DNA of 49,735 nucleotides from an uncultured Holophagaceae bacterium (GCA_903913215.1 CAIWKE010000006.1:1-49735), one strand, 5' to 3'; counted from the stretch's first letter, positions 8,542 to 16,782 are shown. Notes: a model not told the origin generated them from the sequence alone. Translations and numbers: made by a program.

Positions 8542-8569
8542 CCCCTCAGATTACAGGGGATGCCTCAGA
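8532..8569 (-). terminator. 15-bp perfect hairpin overlapping the prmC start
   Basis: Arms 8532-8546 and 8555-8569 are perfect inverted complements (core GGCATCCCCT/AGGGGATGCC) around an 8-nt loop. It begins about 30 nt downstream of the fumarase beta stop, so it may end that transcript, although no T-run follows on the minus strand. The prmC ATG (8541-8539) and the purine-rich GAGGGG before it are inside the second arm as transcribed. Confidence 0.6.
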
Positions 8570-8599
8570 AATGGGGCGCTTCGAACTGGGGCGTGGACT

Positions 8600-9178
8600 T
8601 CAGACGGTCAGAGCCTTGGCGCGGTCCTGGCTCTGCTGGAGCACGAGTTCGTGGAGACTGCCGCCGTGGCTGTCCATGGTGACCACCAGGGGGAAGTCCT
8701 CGACTTCGATGATCCAGAAGGCCTCGGGACTGCCGAACTCCTCCAGCATCTTCACATCCACCACGCGCTTCACGCGCTCGGCCAGGAGGCTGCCGGCCCC
8801 GCCCGTGGCATGGAGGTAGACGGCGCCGGTCTTCTGGAGCCCTTCGCTGGTCTTCTTGCCCATGCCGCCCTTGCCGATGACACCACGCACCTTGTAGGTC
8901 TCGATGACGTCCGCTTGGTAGGGCTCCTCGCGGATGCTGGTGGTGGGGCCCGCGGCCACGAAGGACCAGGTGCCGTCCTCGTTCTTCTTCACCACGGGAC
9001 CGCAGTGGTAGATGACCATGTTTTCGAGGATGGGCTTCAGCCACTCGGGCTTCTGCTCTTTCATGAACTTGTGGCCGATGTCGCGGCTGAGGACGACGCG
9101 GCCGTTCAGCAACACCTCATCGCCCACCTTGAGCGTGCGGATCTGTTCCTCGGTGATGGGGGTGGTCAGTCGGATCAT
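8600..9178 (-). CDS. Class I fumarate hydratase, beta subunit (C-terminal domain)
   Basis: 192 residues equivalent to the C-terminal half of the iron-sulfur fumarases FumA/FumB. In the two-subunit form it pairs with the alpha subunit to hydrate fumarate to L-malate in the TCA cycle. Recognisable blocks: LNGRVVLSRDIGHK, YHCGPVVKK, SFVAAGPTTSIRE, VRGVIGKGGMG and FWIIEVEDFPLVVTMDSHG. It starts 7 nt after the alpha gene. A tartrate dehydratase subunit is a formal alternative from the same family; fumarase is favoured as a single-copy housekeeping pair. Confidence 0.9.
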   Translation of the reverse strand: MIRLTTPITEEQIRTLKVGDEVLLNGRVVLSRDIGHKFMKEQKPEWLKPILENMVIYHCGPVVKKNEDGTWSFVAAGPTTSIREEPYQADVIETYKVRGVIGKGGMGKKTSEGLQKTGAVYLHATGGAGSLLAERVKRVVDVKMLEEFGSPEAFWIIEVEDFPLVVTMDSHGGSLHELVLQQSQDRAKALTV

Positions 9179-9185
9179 GGGAGCC

Positions 9186-10169
9186 TCACAGATCGTAGGA
9201 AGGCTGGCTGTTGGCCGCGAGGCTCAGAGTGCCGCGCCGACTGCTCCAGCACATGTAGCTGATGGAGACGTAGAAGCTGGCAGGGTGGCGGTACATCTCC
9301 TCGGCCATGATGCCGAGCACCGTAGTGCTGCCGCCGTAGCCCATGGGGCCGATGCCCAGGGTGTTGAGGTCTTTGGTGAGCTCCTGCTCGAAGGCGTCCA
9401 TCTTGGGGTCGGCGTTGGCCGTGCCCAGCTTGCGCAGGATCAGCTCCTTGCTCTTCTCGTAGCCCGTGACCCGGTCGCCGCCAATGGCCACGCCCAAGAT
9501 CCCGGGGCTGCAGCCCTGGCCCTGGGCCTTCACCACCGCGTCAATGATGCATTTGCGGACACCCTTGATGTCGCGCCCCGCACCCAGTGCAGCGTCCGGC
9601 AGGCGGTACTGGGCCCCCACGTTCTCGCAGCCCCCGCCCTTCTGCATGACTGAGACTTCCACTTCCGGCTTATCCCACTCCTCGAAGTGGATGGCCGGGT
9701 GGTGCTCGTGGAAGGGGTCCATGTTGGTCCCGCTGTTCTTGCCACTCAGAGATTCCACGCAATTGGGGCGAAGCCAGGAGCGTTTGGTCGCTTCGACCAC
9801 TGCAGCACGAATCTGGGCCTTGGTGGCTTTCTGGCTGAGCCCAAAGGGATGGCGCACCCAGAAGATCACGGAGCCTGTGTCCTGGCAGAGGGGGGTCACC
9901 TGGCCATCGGCGAGGTTGATGTTGCGCACCATGTCGTTGAGGGTATTGAAGGCCCGGCTGCCCACTTCCTCGGCGTCGCGCCCCTTCACGATGGCCTGGA
10001 TCACATCCTGGGGCAGGCGACTGGTGGTGCGCCGCAGCAGCTCCATCACGGGCAGTGATAGGTCCAGGTTCTTGAGGTCCGCGAGGTCCGCCTTCCAACC
10101 CGCAGGCAGGACGGACTTGGACGCCACCACCTCGTTGGAGGTCAGGTTGGGAATGACGCACTCAGACAT
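9186..10169 (-). CDS. Class I fumarate hydratase, alpha subunit ([4Fe-4S])
   Basis: 327 residues carrying the labile [4Fe-4S] cluster that acts as Lewis acid in fumarate hydration. Three cysteines fit the cluster ligands: Cys95 in PLCQDTGSVIFW, Cys220 in GQGCSPGILGVAIGGDR and Cys307 in SYMCWSSRRGTL. It forms a translationally tight pair with the beta subunit. ATG is preceded by CCGGAGGACAA, a strong ribosome-binding site. Such oxygen-sensitive fumarases are typical of anaerobes and microaerophiles. Confidence 0.92.
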   Translation of the reverse strand: MSECVIPNLTSNEVVASKSVLPAGWKADLADLKNLDLSLPVMELLRRTTSRLPQDVIQAIVKGRDAEEVGSRAFNTLNDMVRNINLADGQVTPLCQDTGSVIFWVRHPFGLSQKATKAQIRAAVVEATKRSWLRPNCVESLSGKNSGTNMDPFHEHHPAIHFEEWDKPEVEVSVMQKGGGCENVGAQYRLPDAALGAGRDIKGVRKCIIDAVVKAQGQGCSPGILGVAIGGDRVTGYEKSKELILRKLGTANADPKMDAFEQELTKDLNTLGIGPMGYGGSTTVLGIMAEEMYRHPASFYVSISYMCWSSRRGTLSLAANSQPSYDL

Positions 10170-10242
10170 TTGTCCTCCGGGTTGCAGACCCCCATGATCC
10201 GCCCAGCGAAGCTTAGGCTCAAGTGATCAAAGCCCGGTTCGC

Positions 10243-10258
10243 CCTGGATCGATCCAGG
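10243..10258. repeat. 16-bp perfect palindrome
   Basis: CCTGGATC followed directly by GATCCAGG, in the 97-nt gap between holA (ending at 10267) and the fumarase alpha gene (starting at 10169). It lies 85-90 bp upstream of the fumarase start and 9 bp beyond the holA stop. It could act as a weak terminator for holA or as an operator for the fumarase pair; there is no T-run on the minus strand. No clear -35/-10 pair was found in the gap. Confidence 0.4.
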
Positions 10259-10266
10259 CAATTTTA

Positions 10267-11289
10267 TTAACGCCCCCACGCGCGACAAAGGGCCAGGGTG
10301 AGATCCAGAAGGGGTGCCTCGCTGCGGGAAAGAGCCATGCCCTTGATGTCTTTTTCACACTGGTTCACTCGGGTGAGGAGCCCCTTGACGCCCTTGGCCT
10401 TTACCTTGTTCAGAGCTCCCTTGTAGCCATCCAAGAGAAAGGCCTGCCGAGGAGATAGGCCCAGGGCACTCAGCACTTCCGGCCCTTTGAGGCCGGCAGC
10501 CTCGGCCTCAAACAGCCTCACAAGGCGGTCCACCTCGCGTCGGGCCTGGCCCAGCAACATGAGCGGCTCGTCCCCGTCCTCCAGAGCCCCCTTGAGGGCC
10601 TTGATGGCATTGGCCACGTCGCCCTTCTGCCAGGCACCGGACCAGGCAAAGGCTTTCTGCTCCGCCAACCGGAAGGTCACCTGGTCCACCATGGCTTCCG
10701 AAACCTGGTGATTGTCCGCCAGCAGGTCCAGGACCTCCAGGGCCCGCTTGATGAGGCCGGGGTGGCCGCCCTGGCGCTGAGCCAGCAGGCTCACCGCCGA
10801 GCCCTGAAGGCTCAGCCCCATGCGCCGGGCCTCCGCCTCGATGAAGCCGGGGATGTCCCCCGCCTCCATGGCTCCCACCTTGAGGATCCGCCCAGCCTTG
10901 GCCCAGTCAGTCCAGGGCTTGGCGCCCAGGGCCTTGCCAGGGGCCGCCGGCAGGCTGGTCCAGGCCACCAGCAGTAGCTTCAGGCCCGCAGGCGGCTTTT
11001 CCAGGAGTGTCTTGACCGGGGCGGGCAGATCCTTGGTGCGGGTGAACAGATTGTCCGCCGCGGGCACCAGCACCGTGCGGGCCTCAGCGCCCAGGGGCGA
11101 GGCCTCCTGGAGGGCCGACAGCACCTCGGGCCAGGGGCAGCCCTCGGAGCAGATCGTGAGGGAGAAGTCCGCCCATTCGGGATCCACATGCTTGCGTTTC
11201 CAGCCCTCCACCGCCTCCCGCCGGCCATCGCCATCCTCGCCATGGACCAGGGCGAAATCGTGGTTGAGCCAGGCTGCGGGGGCCGCCAT
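10267..11289 (-). CDS. holA: DNA polymerase III delta subunit HolA
   Basis: 340 residues of the clamp-loader delta type. Family hallmarks are the region after residue 100 (LPAPVKTLLEKPPAGLKLLL), the AEARRMGLSLQGSAVSLLAQ and GGHPGLIKRALEVLDLLAD helices of domain II, and the C-terminal collar domain (KGDVANAIKALKGALEDGDE, MLLGQARREVDRLVRLFEAE). The N-terminal ATPase-like domain is divergent. It overlaps the lptE stop by one base (TGATG). The lptE-holA adjacency is widespread in Gram-negatives and supports both calls. Confidence 0.82.
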   Translation of the reverse strand: MAAPAAWLNHDFALVHGEDGDGRREAVEGWKRKHVDPEWADFSLTICSEGCPWPEVLSALQEASPLGAEARTVLVPAADNLFTRTKDLPAPVKTLLEKPPAGLKLLLVAWTSLPAAPGKALGAKPWTDWAKAGRILKVGAMEAGDIPGFIEAEARRMGLSLQGSAVSLLAQRQGGHPGLIKRALEVLDLLADNHQVSEAMVDQVTFRLAEQKAFAWSGAWQKGDVANAIKALKGALEDGDEPLMLLGQARREVDRLVRLFEAEAAGLKGPEVLSALGLSPRQAFLLDGYKGALNKVKAKGVKGLLTRVNQCEKDIKGMALSRSEAPLLDLTLALCRAWGR

Positions 11290-11867
11290 CAGTCGGTACC
11301 TTGAAGCAGTTGGGTCAGGAAGCTCTCAGCGAAATCATCCGCGAGGCTCTCCAGAACCTGAAGTTCCCGGCTATCGAAGCTGGCGAAATTCTGGTCCACC
11401 CGGTACTGGTTGGAGAAGGTGAGGCCCCGCCGCGACAGCACCACAGCCCCGGTCTGGCCGTCCAGCAACTCCACGCTGGCCACCACCACCACCTCCACGC
11501 GGGAGGCGGTGCCGGCGCTGGCGGGAATGCCAACCTTGGTGGTCCCGCTGCCCAGGGTGAGGCCGATGGCCTTGGAGCTGTACGATTCCAGGGTGCCCTG
11601 CAGCACCCAGCGAGAGCCTTCCCCCTGGGCCACCAGCCGCCAGGGACTGGCCGCCACCACCCGGTTCTCCAGAGCCCGCGTGAACCGGTCCTCCAACCCC
11701 AGGCGGGGCGTGAGGTTACGGAACCGTGCCAGGCGGATCGTCTCGCCCTTTTTCGCCCAAGCTGTCGTCCGCTGCTGCAGATCCAGACGGTGGTACCCGC
11801 AGCCTGAACAAGCGGCGACAATCAGGGCTACAAGGAAACAGCGGAACACAGAGGGCACAGCGATCAC
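11289..11867 (-). CDS. lptE: LPS-assembly lipoprotein LptE
   Basis: About 190 residues. LptE plugs the LptD barrel that inserts lipopolysaccharide into the outer leaflet. It has a lipoprotein signal ending in SGCGYH, the usual LptE sequence around the lipidated cysteine, followed by family-like ETIRLARFRNLTPRLGLEDR and ALENRVVAASPWRLVA. No ATG start is available. In-frame GTG codons occur at 11915, 11867, 11858 and 11849, none with a good ribosome-binding site. I chose 11867, which gives a normal signal length and avoids overlapping hpt. The 5' end lies in a GTG-rich repeated stretch. Confidence 0.8.
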   Translation of the reverse strand: MIAVPSVFRCFLVALIVAACSGCGYHRLDLQQRTTAWAKKGETIRLARFRNLTPRLGLEDRFTRALENRVVAASPWRLVAQGEGSRWVLQGTLESYSSKAIGLTLGSGTTKVGIPASAGTASRVEVVVVASVELLDGQTGAVVLSRRGLTFSNQYRVDQNFASFDSRELQVLESLADDFAESFLTQLLQGTD

Positions 11868-11890
11868 ACCGAGGTCACAGAGAAACGGAG
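11838..11890 (-). repeat. Degenerate CTCTGTG-type repeat at the lptE 5' end
   Basis: Read on the minus strand, this segment is a run of near copies of CTCTGTG / CTCGGTGTGATC / GCTGTG / CCTCTGTG with 8-10 nt periodicity. Similar CTCTGTGATCTCTG-like strings are familiar as degenerate intergenic repeats in several environmental bacteria. A related string is in the gatC 3' spacer near 27905-27945. It supplies the alternative GTG starts of lptE. Confidence 0.4.
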
Positions 11891-11898
11891 ATAGACAT

Positions 11899-12420
11899 TC
11901 ATGGGTGGTACACACCCACGTAGGGCAGGTTCCTCAGCTTGCCATCGAGGTCCAGGCCATAACCCACGACGAAGTGGTCCTCGATCGTGAAGCCCACGTA
12001 GTCCACGGGAACCTGGACCTTGCGGCGGCTGGGCTTGTCCAGGAGGGTGGCGATCTTGAGGCTCTGGGGCTCGCGGTCCTTGAGCAGGTTGCTGACCTTG
12101 AACAGGGTGAGCCCCGTGTCCACGATGTCTTCCACCACCAGGGCGTGGCGCCCACGGATGCTGCGGTCCAGGTCCTTGAGGATGTGCACCTCGCCCGTGC
12201 TCTCCAGGCCGCCACCGTAGCTGGCGACCTGCATGAAGCTCACGTCGAAGTCGATGTCCATGGCCCGCACCAGATCTGCGAAAAAGGGGAAGACGCCATT
12301 GAGCAGGCCCACCACCACCAGATCCTTCCCTGCATAGTCCTTCGCCAGTTGGGCGCCCAGCTCCCGCACCCGGACCTGGATTTCGGCTTCGCTGAGAAGG
12401 GGGGTGATGCGATCGCGCAC
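11899..12420 (-). CDS. hpt: Hypoxanthine phosphoribosyltransferase
   Basis: 173 residues. Salvages hypoxanthine/guanine to IMP/GMP with PRPP. The PRPP-binding loop VVVEDIVDTGLTL (ALVVEDIVDTG) is canonical. LVVVGLLNGVFPFFADLVRA and the C-terminal VGYGLDLDGKLRNLPYVGVY also match the family. The open frame extends upstream to 12504, but GTG at 12420 is preceded by AGGAG with a 5-nt spacer and gives the standard length, so I use it. It lies upstream of lptE-holA on the same strand and is divergent from the sigma-factor operon. Confidence 0.93.
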   Translation of the reverse strand: MRDRITPLLSEAEIQVRVRELGAQLAKDYAGKDLVVVGLLNGVFPFFADLVRAMDIDFDVSFMQVASYGGGLESTGEVHILKDLDRSIRGRHALVVEDIVDTGLTLFKVSNLLKDREPQSLKIATLLDKPSRRKVQVPVDYVGFTIEDHFVVGYGLDLDGKLRNLPYVGVYHP

Positions 12421-12549
12421 AGGGACTCCTGGAAGTTCAACGAGGGGATGTAGCATGAAGACTGAAGACTTACATTCAACCCCAGGATGGCTTACCGGGT
12501 CCATCTGAGGACGGCGAAATCTCGTTCACCCCCGACGCCGGAGCAGAAG

Positions 12550-13200
12550 ATGATGGCGTCAATCAGCTTGAGTGAGCCCTTCATGACCCAGACGGCCTCC
12601 CCGACCGCCGATCGGACCCCCGATCCGGGCTCGCCGTACCATACCGCCGAGGTGCTGAGCTGGGTGGAGTCCGCCCAACAGGGGGACCAGGCGGCCTTCA
12701 GCTCCCTGGTCCAGCTCTTTTCCCGGGACGTCTATGGCAAGGCCTTTTCCATCTTGAAGAACCACCAGGACGCCGACGATGTGGTGCAGGAAACCTTCAT
12801 CCGGGTCTTCCGCGCCCTGCCCGGCTTCCGCTTCGAGTCCTCCTTCCGCACCTGGCTCATCACCATCGCCACCCGCCAGGCCCTGAACTACCGGGAGCGG
12901 GTCGCCAAGGACCACGACAGCCTTGAAGGCCCCGAAGGCACCACCCTCGAGCACCCGGCCCTGCGGGTGGAAGAAACCCAGGTCGCCGCCGTTCTGGACC
13001 TGGAGGCCAGACGCCTGCTGCGCGAGGCCCTGCCGAACCTGCCCAGGCGCCAGAAGGAAGCCCTCACCCTGAAGCTCCAGCACGACTGGAAGTACGAACA
13101 GATCGCCCAGGCCATGGGCACCTCCGTGGGGAGCGTGAAGGCCCACATCTTCCATGCCATCCAGAATCTGACCCGCCAAGTGAAAGGAGGCCGCCGATGA
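12550..13200 (+). CDS. ECF-type RNA polymerase sigma factor (sigma-E/RpoE-like)
   Basis: 216 residues with sigma region 2 (DDVVQETFIRVFRALPGFRF, then ESSFRTWLITIATRQALNYR) and region 4 helix-turn-helix (LPRRQKEALTLKLQHDWKYE, then IAQAMGTSVGSVKAHIFHAI). The first 30 residues are a Pro/Thr/Ser-rich extension. The start is ATG at 12550 with GGAG 6 nt upstream; ATG 12553 is equally possible and 12583 has no good site. The stop overlaps the anti-sigma start (ATGA), the usual coupling of an ECF factor to its regulator. The target regulon is unknown. Confidence 0.92.
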   Translation: MMASISLSEPFMTQTASPTADRTPDPGSPYHTAEVLSWVESAQQGDQAAFSSLVQLFSRDVYGKAFSILKNHQDADDVVQETFIRVFRALPGFRFESSFRTWLITIATRQALNYRERVAKDHDSLEGPEGTTLEHPALRVEETQVAAVLDLEARRLLREALPNLPRRQKEALTLKLQHDWKYEQIAQAMGTSVGSVKAHIFHAIQNLTRQVKGGRR

Positions 13201-13697
13201 CCGAGGCCCTTTTTCCCGTCCCCGAAGCCTGCGCCACCACCCTAGAAGCCCTGCTGCTGGATCCACTGGATCCGGGCCGCCCCGCCGAGGCACACCTGCG
13301 GGCCTGCCCTGCCTGTGCCGAGGCCCGCGTGACCTATCTGGCCCAGGAGGAGGTTCCAGTGGTCCTGACCCCGGCAGGCTACTTCGAGCGCCTGCCAGAG
13401 CGCCTGCTGCGTAAGCTCCCAGCCCGCCCCGCCCTGCACCACCGCTTCCGTCCCTTCACCTGGGCCGTGGCCGCAACCCTGTTGCTGGCCGTGGGCGCCG
13501 GGGCCTTCTGGGCCGGCCAGGCCAACCGCACCCCCCTGGTGGAGGCAGCGCTGCCCCATCCCGCCGAACTGACGGAGCCTGCCGATGTCCCCTTCCAGGA
13601 TCATGAGGAGGAAGCCGCCCAGCTCCAGACTCTGAACCCGGAAGAAATGTCCGCTCTCCTGAAGCGCCTCGACACCCCTTCCGCCCCCACCCGGTGA
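13197..13697 (+). CDS. Zinc-type anti-sigma factor, single-pass membrane protein
   Basis: 166 residues. The N-terminal domain has HLRACPAC (HxxxCxxC), the zinc-containing anti-sigma signature, with a Cys at residue 11 and His/Cys ligands near 33-40. One membrane helix follows (FTWAVAATLLLAVGAGAFWA), then a short periplasmic acidic region. By family it would hold the upstream sigma factor at the membrane and release it on an envelope signal. It is translationally coupled to the sigma gene by a 4-nt overlap. Confidence 0.85.
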   Translation: MTEALFPVPEACATTLEALLLDPLDPGRPAEAHLRACPACAEARVTYLAQEEVPVVLTPAGYFERLPERLLRKLPARPALHHRFRPFTWAVAATLLLAVGAGAFWAGQANRTPLVEAALPHPAELTEPADVPFQDHEEEAAQLQTLNPEEMSALLKRLDTPSAPTR

Positions 13698-13710
13698 TTC
13701 CGAGGCTGCC

Positions 13711-14205
13711 ATGATCCGTCCCCTGCTTCTGCTGTCCCTGCTGGCCATGGCCACCCTGCCTGCCTGGGCCCAGGCGGACGAGGGCCAGCCCCTGGCCCGG
13801 TTCCGCATGGATCAGCTGCAGCAGACCGTGGGACTCCCAGAGCCCCAGGCTCGGCTCGTGGTGGAGCGCTGGTCGCGCTACGACAGGGAGCTCTTCGACA
13901 AGACCCACCAGATCCAGGCCATCCGGCGCCAGTTCAGCGACATCCTCCTGGGCCCCGGTACCGAGGAGGACAAGAGCCTGAAGGTACGCCCCCTGCTGGA
14001 CCAGTTCGTGGACCTGAGGCGCCAGCAGGTGGAGCTGAAGCAGAAATTCGAGGACGACATCCGGGCTCGGCTCAGCCCCTCCCAGCAAGTCCGCCTCATC
14101 CTCAAAGTGGAGGAGATGCAGCGGCGCATGCTGGAGGCCCTGCGCCAGGGCAACACGGAGCGGACGGAGCGCAAAGCCATTCGTCGCGGACGACAACAGC
14201 CCTAG
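13711..14205 (+). CDS. CpxP/Spy-like periplasmic protein
   Basis: 164 residues with a Sec signal peptide (LLLLSLLAMATLPAWAQA). The mature part is almost wholly helical and highly charged, with two helix-rich blocks separated by a short loop (RRQFSDILLGPGTEEDKSLK) and an LSPSQQVRL element reminiscent of the LTxxQ repeats of Spy/CpxP chaperone-like proteins. The tail is basic (RKAIRRGRQQP). It is 13 nt after the anti-sigma gene, so likely the third gene of an envelope-stress operon. The exact function is inferred from fold resemblance only. The end overlaps the RNase J stop by 4 nt. Confidence 0.6.
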   Translation: MIRPLLLLSLLAMATLPAWAQADEGQPLARFRMDQLQQTVGLPEPQARLVVERWSRYDRELFDKTHQIQAIRRQFSDILLGPGTEEDKSLKVRPLLDQFVDLRRQQVELKQKFEDDIRARLSPSQQVRLILKVEEMQRRMLEALRQGNTERTERKAIRRGRQQP

Positions 14206-15920
14206 CCCTGGGGCGCTTCCAAGATCACGGGGATGACCAGGGGCCTGGCCTGGGTGGTCTTGCGGACAATCCGACGCAGGGCGAGGCGGACGGCATCTCG
14301 GAGGGCCTCTGGGTCCTTTCGGAGGGCCGGAGGCACCTCTTCGTAGGCTTTCCGCGCCACACCCGCCAGGAGGTCCCCGTAGGATTCATCGTCTGAAAGC
14401 ATGACGAAGCCCCGGCTGAGGATGGTCGGGTCCGCCGCCAAATCTCCCGTCTGGGCATCCACCAGCAAGGTGGCGAAGACGACGCCATCTTCCTGGAGGA
14501 TGAGCCGGTCCTGCACCACCCGGGCATCCACCATGTGATCCACACCTTCGTGCACGAAGCACTTGCCCACAGGCACGGTGCCAGGCATGTCCACCTTGCC
14601 GTTGGTGAAGAGGCGCAGGCAGAGACCGCCGTCCAGGAGGGAGATGCGATCCGCCTTCCAGCCCAGCTCCGCGGCCAGCTTGCCGTGGGCACGCAGGTTT
14701 CGGTAGGTGCCATGGACCGGCACCATCTGCTTGGGCCGCACAGCCTTGATGAGGTCTGCCAGTTCTTCACGGCTGCCGTGCCCCGAGGCGTGAACCGGGC
14801 CCAGCCCCTCGGAAGAGGTTTCGGCACCCAGGCGTTCCGCCACATCCAGCATGCGGGAGATGGCCACCTCGTTGCCGGGGATGGCCCGGGCGCTCACCAC
14901 CAGTCGATCGCCGGGGCTCATGGGCAGGCCCTTGACCTCCCGACGCAGCAGGCGGGCCAGGCCGCTCATGGGCTCACCCTGGCTGCCCGTGCAGAGCACC
15001 ACCAGATCCCTGGAATCGAAGAGGTGGGCGTCCTTGACGTCGACGAGGATGTCGTCGGGCAGGTCCAGGAGCTTCAGGGATCTGGCCAAGTTGATGTTCC
15101 GGTCCAGGCTGCGGCCCAATACCACCACGTGGCGGCGGAACTCCCAGGCCAGGTCGATGATCTGCTGGAGCCGGTGGATGTTGGAGCTGAAGGTGGTGAT
15201 GAAGAGGCGGCCCTTGGTCTGCTCGAAGGCGGCCTCCAGTCCCTCGCGGCACACGGATTCGGAAGGCGAGCGCCCAGGACGGCCCACGTTGGTGGAATCC
15301 GCCATGAGCAGGCGCACGCCCGCATCGCCCAGTTCCGTCAGGCGCGCCATGCCCGTGAAACGACCATCCAGGGGATCCGGATCCAGCTTGAAATCGCCGG
15401 AGTGCACCAGCACCCCCTGGGGCGTGTGGAGCACCAGGGCACAGGCGTCCGGCAGGCTGTGGGTGACCGGAATCCACTCGGCCTCGATTTCTCCGTCACC
15501 CACCTTGACCCGGCCATAGTCCTTGACCTGGTGCAGCAGGGAGAGGTCCAGGTCATGCTCCCGGAGCTTGCCTTCCAGGATTCCCAGAGTGAAGGCCGTG
15601 CCATAGACCGGCACAGGCCAGCGGCGCAGGAAGTAGGGCAGCGCCCCAATGTGGTCCTCATGTCCGTGGGTGAGCAGCACCGCCTGGATGCGGTCCGCGA
15701 AGGGCTCCAGGTAGGCGAAGTCCGGCACGATGGAGTCGATGCCCGGCTGATCGTCCGAGGGGAAGAGCTGGCCGCAGTCCACGAGGAAGAGGCTCCGGGC
15801 GCTGTGCACCACCAGGGCGTTCATGCCGAACTCCCCCAGACCTCCGATGGGAATGAGCCGCAGCTCGTCTTTGGCGGGCGCCTGTTCCCAGGCTTTGAAT
15901 TCAGGCAGGACGGACATCAC
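14202..15920 (-). CDS. rnj: Ribonuclease J
   Basis: 572 residues of the metallo-beta-lactamase/beta-CASP family, with both endo- and 5'-3' exoribonuclease activity in mRNA decay and rRNA maturation. The metal site THGHEDHIGALPYFL has His85, His87, Asp89 and His90. Further ligands are in LVHSGDFKLDPDPLDG. The beta-CASP region has STNVGRPGRSPSE and ASGHGSREELADLI, and a C-terminal domain follows. The start is GTG at 15920 (GTGA overlap with the rsmA stop) or ATG one codon later. Confidence 0.96.
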   Translation of the reverse strand: MMSVLPEFKAWEQAPAKDELRLIPIGGLGEFGMNALVVHSARSLFLVDCGQLFPSDDQPGIDSIVPDFAYLEPFADRIQAVLLTHGHEDHIGALPYFLRRWPVPVYGTAFTLGILEGKLREHDLDLSLLHQVKDYGRVKVGDGEIEAEWIPVTHSLPDACALVLHTPQGVLVHSGDFKLDPDPLDGRFTGMARLTELGDAGVRLLMADSTNVGRPGRSPSESVCREGLEAAFEQTKGRLFITTFSSNIHRLQQIIDLAWEFRRHVVVLGRSLDRNINLARSLKLLDLPDDILVDVKDAHLFDSRDLVVLCTGSQGEPMSGLARLLRREVKGLPMSPGDRLVVSARAIPGNEVAISRMLDVAERLGAETSSEGLGPVHASGHGSREELADLIKAVRPKQMVPVHGTYRNLRAHGKLAAELGWKADRISLLDGGLCLRLFTNGKVDMPGTVPVGKCFVHEGVDHMVDARVVQDRLILQEDGVVFATLLVDAQTGDLAADPTILSRGFVMLSDDESYGDLLAGVARKAYEEVPPALRKDPEALRDAVRLALRRIVRKTTQARPLVIPVILEAPQG

Positions 15921-16741
15921 GATGGGAACACCTCCGGGTGTTGAATCAATAGCAAACGGGTCGCTTCAAGCCACGCCGCAGGCGCGACAACTTCGGCCCG
16001 CAGGGCCGAAGCCAGCCCCACGTTCGTGAGTGCCTCCGCCCCCAAAGTCCCCTGCCAGTTGTTGGCCAGGGTCTTGCGGCGATGGGCGAAGGAGCGGTGG
16101 AGCACCAGCAGCAGGGCCCGCCGCTCCAGGAGGCTGGGCGCATCGGCCCGGGGCTCGAACTGGACTACAGCCGAGTCCACCTTGGGGGCGGGACGGAAGG
16201 AGCCCGGTCCCAGCTTCACCAGGCGCGTGAGCTTGGCACAGAGCTGGGCCAGCACCGAGAGAGGACCATAGGCCTTGGTGCCCGGCACGCCCATGAGCTT
16301 CTGGGCCACCTCCAGTTGGAACATGAGCACCATGCGGTCCCAGGCCAGGCCCTCAGTGAGCAACCGGGCCAGGATGGGCGTGGCGGCGTTGTAGGGCAGG
16401 TTGCCGATGACAGACCAGGGCTCCCCCGGCGGCAGTGGGATCCGCACGGCGTCACCCTGGAGCAGGTGGAAGTGAGCTTGGTTTCCGAAACGGTCCGTAA
16501 GCAGCCCACACGCCTCGGGATCCAAATCCACGGCCCAGAGGGGGCGGCCATCCGCCAGCAGGCGCTCCGTGAGTACGCCGGGCCCCGGGCCGATCTCCAG
16601 CAAACGCGGAGCCGGGGCCGCCAGGGCCGCAGCCACGATGGTGGAGATGGCTCCCTCGTTCACCAGGAAGTTCTGTCCGAAGGCCTTTTTAGGGCGAAGG
16701 CGGGCGATGGGGGAAGGATCTGACACACCCCAGGGTACCAC
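15917..16741 (-). CDS. rsmA: 16S rRNA (adenine-1518/1519-N6)-dimethyltransferase RsmA
   Basis: About 270 residues. KsgA/RsmA dimethylates two adjacent adenines in helix 45 of 16S rRNA. Motifs: KKAFGQNFLVNEGAI at the N-terminus, SAM site LLEIGPGPGVLTERLL, AVDLDPEA and the catalytic NLPYNAATPIL. Two GTG starts are possible (16741 or 16726); the better spaced GGAGG is 13 nt before the second and abuts the first, so the start is uncertain by five codons. It is coupled to rnj by a GTGA overlap. Confidence 0.93.
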   Translation of the reverse strand: MVPWGVSDPSPIARLRPKKAFGQNFLVNEGAISTIVAAALAAPAPRLLEIGPGPGVLTERLLADGRPLWAVDLDPEACGLLTDRFGNQAHFHLLQGDAVRIPLPPGEPWSVIGNLPYNAATPILARLLTEGLAWDRMVLMFQLEVAQKLMGVPGTKAYGPLSVLAQLCAKLTRLVKLGPGSFRPAPKVDSAVVQFEPRADAPSLLERRALLLVLHRSFAHRRKTLANNWQGTLGAEALTNVGLASALRAEVVAPAAWLEATRLLLIQHPEVFPS

Positions 16742-16759
16742 CTCCGCCCTCAGCCCACG

Positions 16760-16782
16760 AAAAGGGGCCCTTGCGGGCCCCT
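16760..16782 (-). terminator. Rho-independent terminator after pilY1
   Basis: Minus strand: an 8-bp perfect stem, AGGGGCCC with GGGCCCCT around a 4-nt loop, followed by TTTT. It lies 24-47 nt downstream of the pilY1 stop and would end the minor-pilin operon before rsmA. It also separates pilY1 transcription from rsmA-rnj on the same strand. Confidence 0.8.

Noticed and set aside
12424-12460. Possible ECF -35 (GGAAGTTC) before the sigma operon
   Set aside because: No matching -10 at the expected distance.
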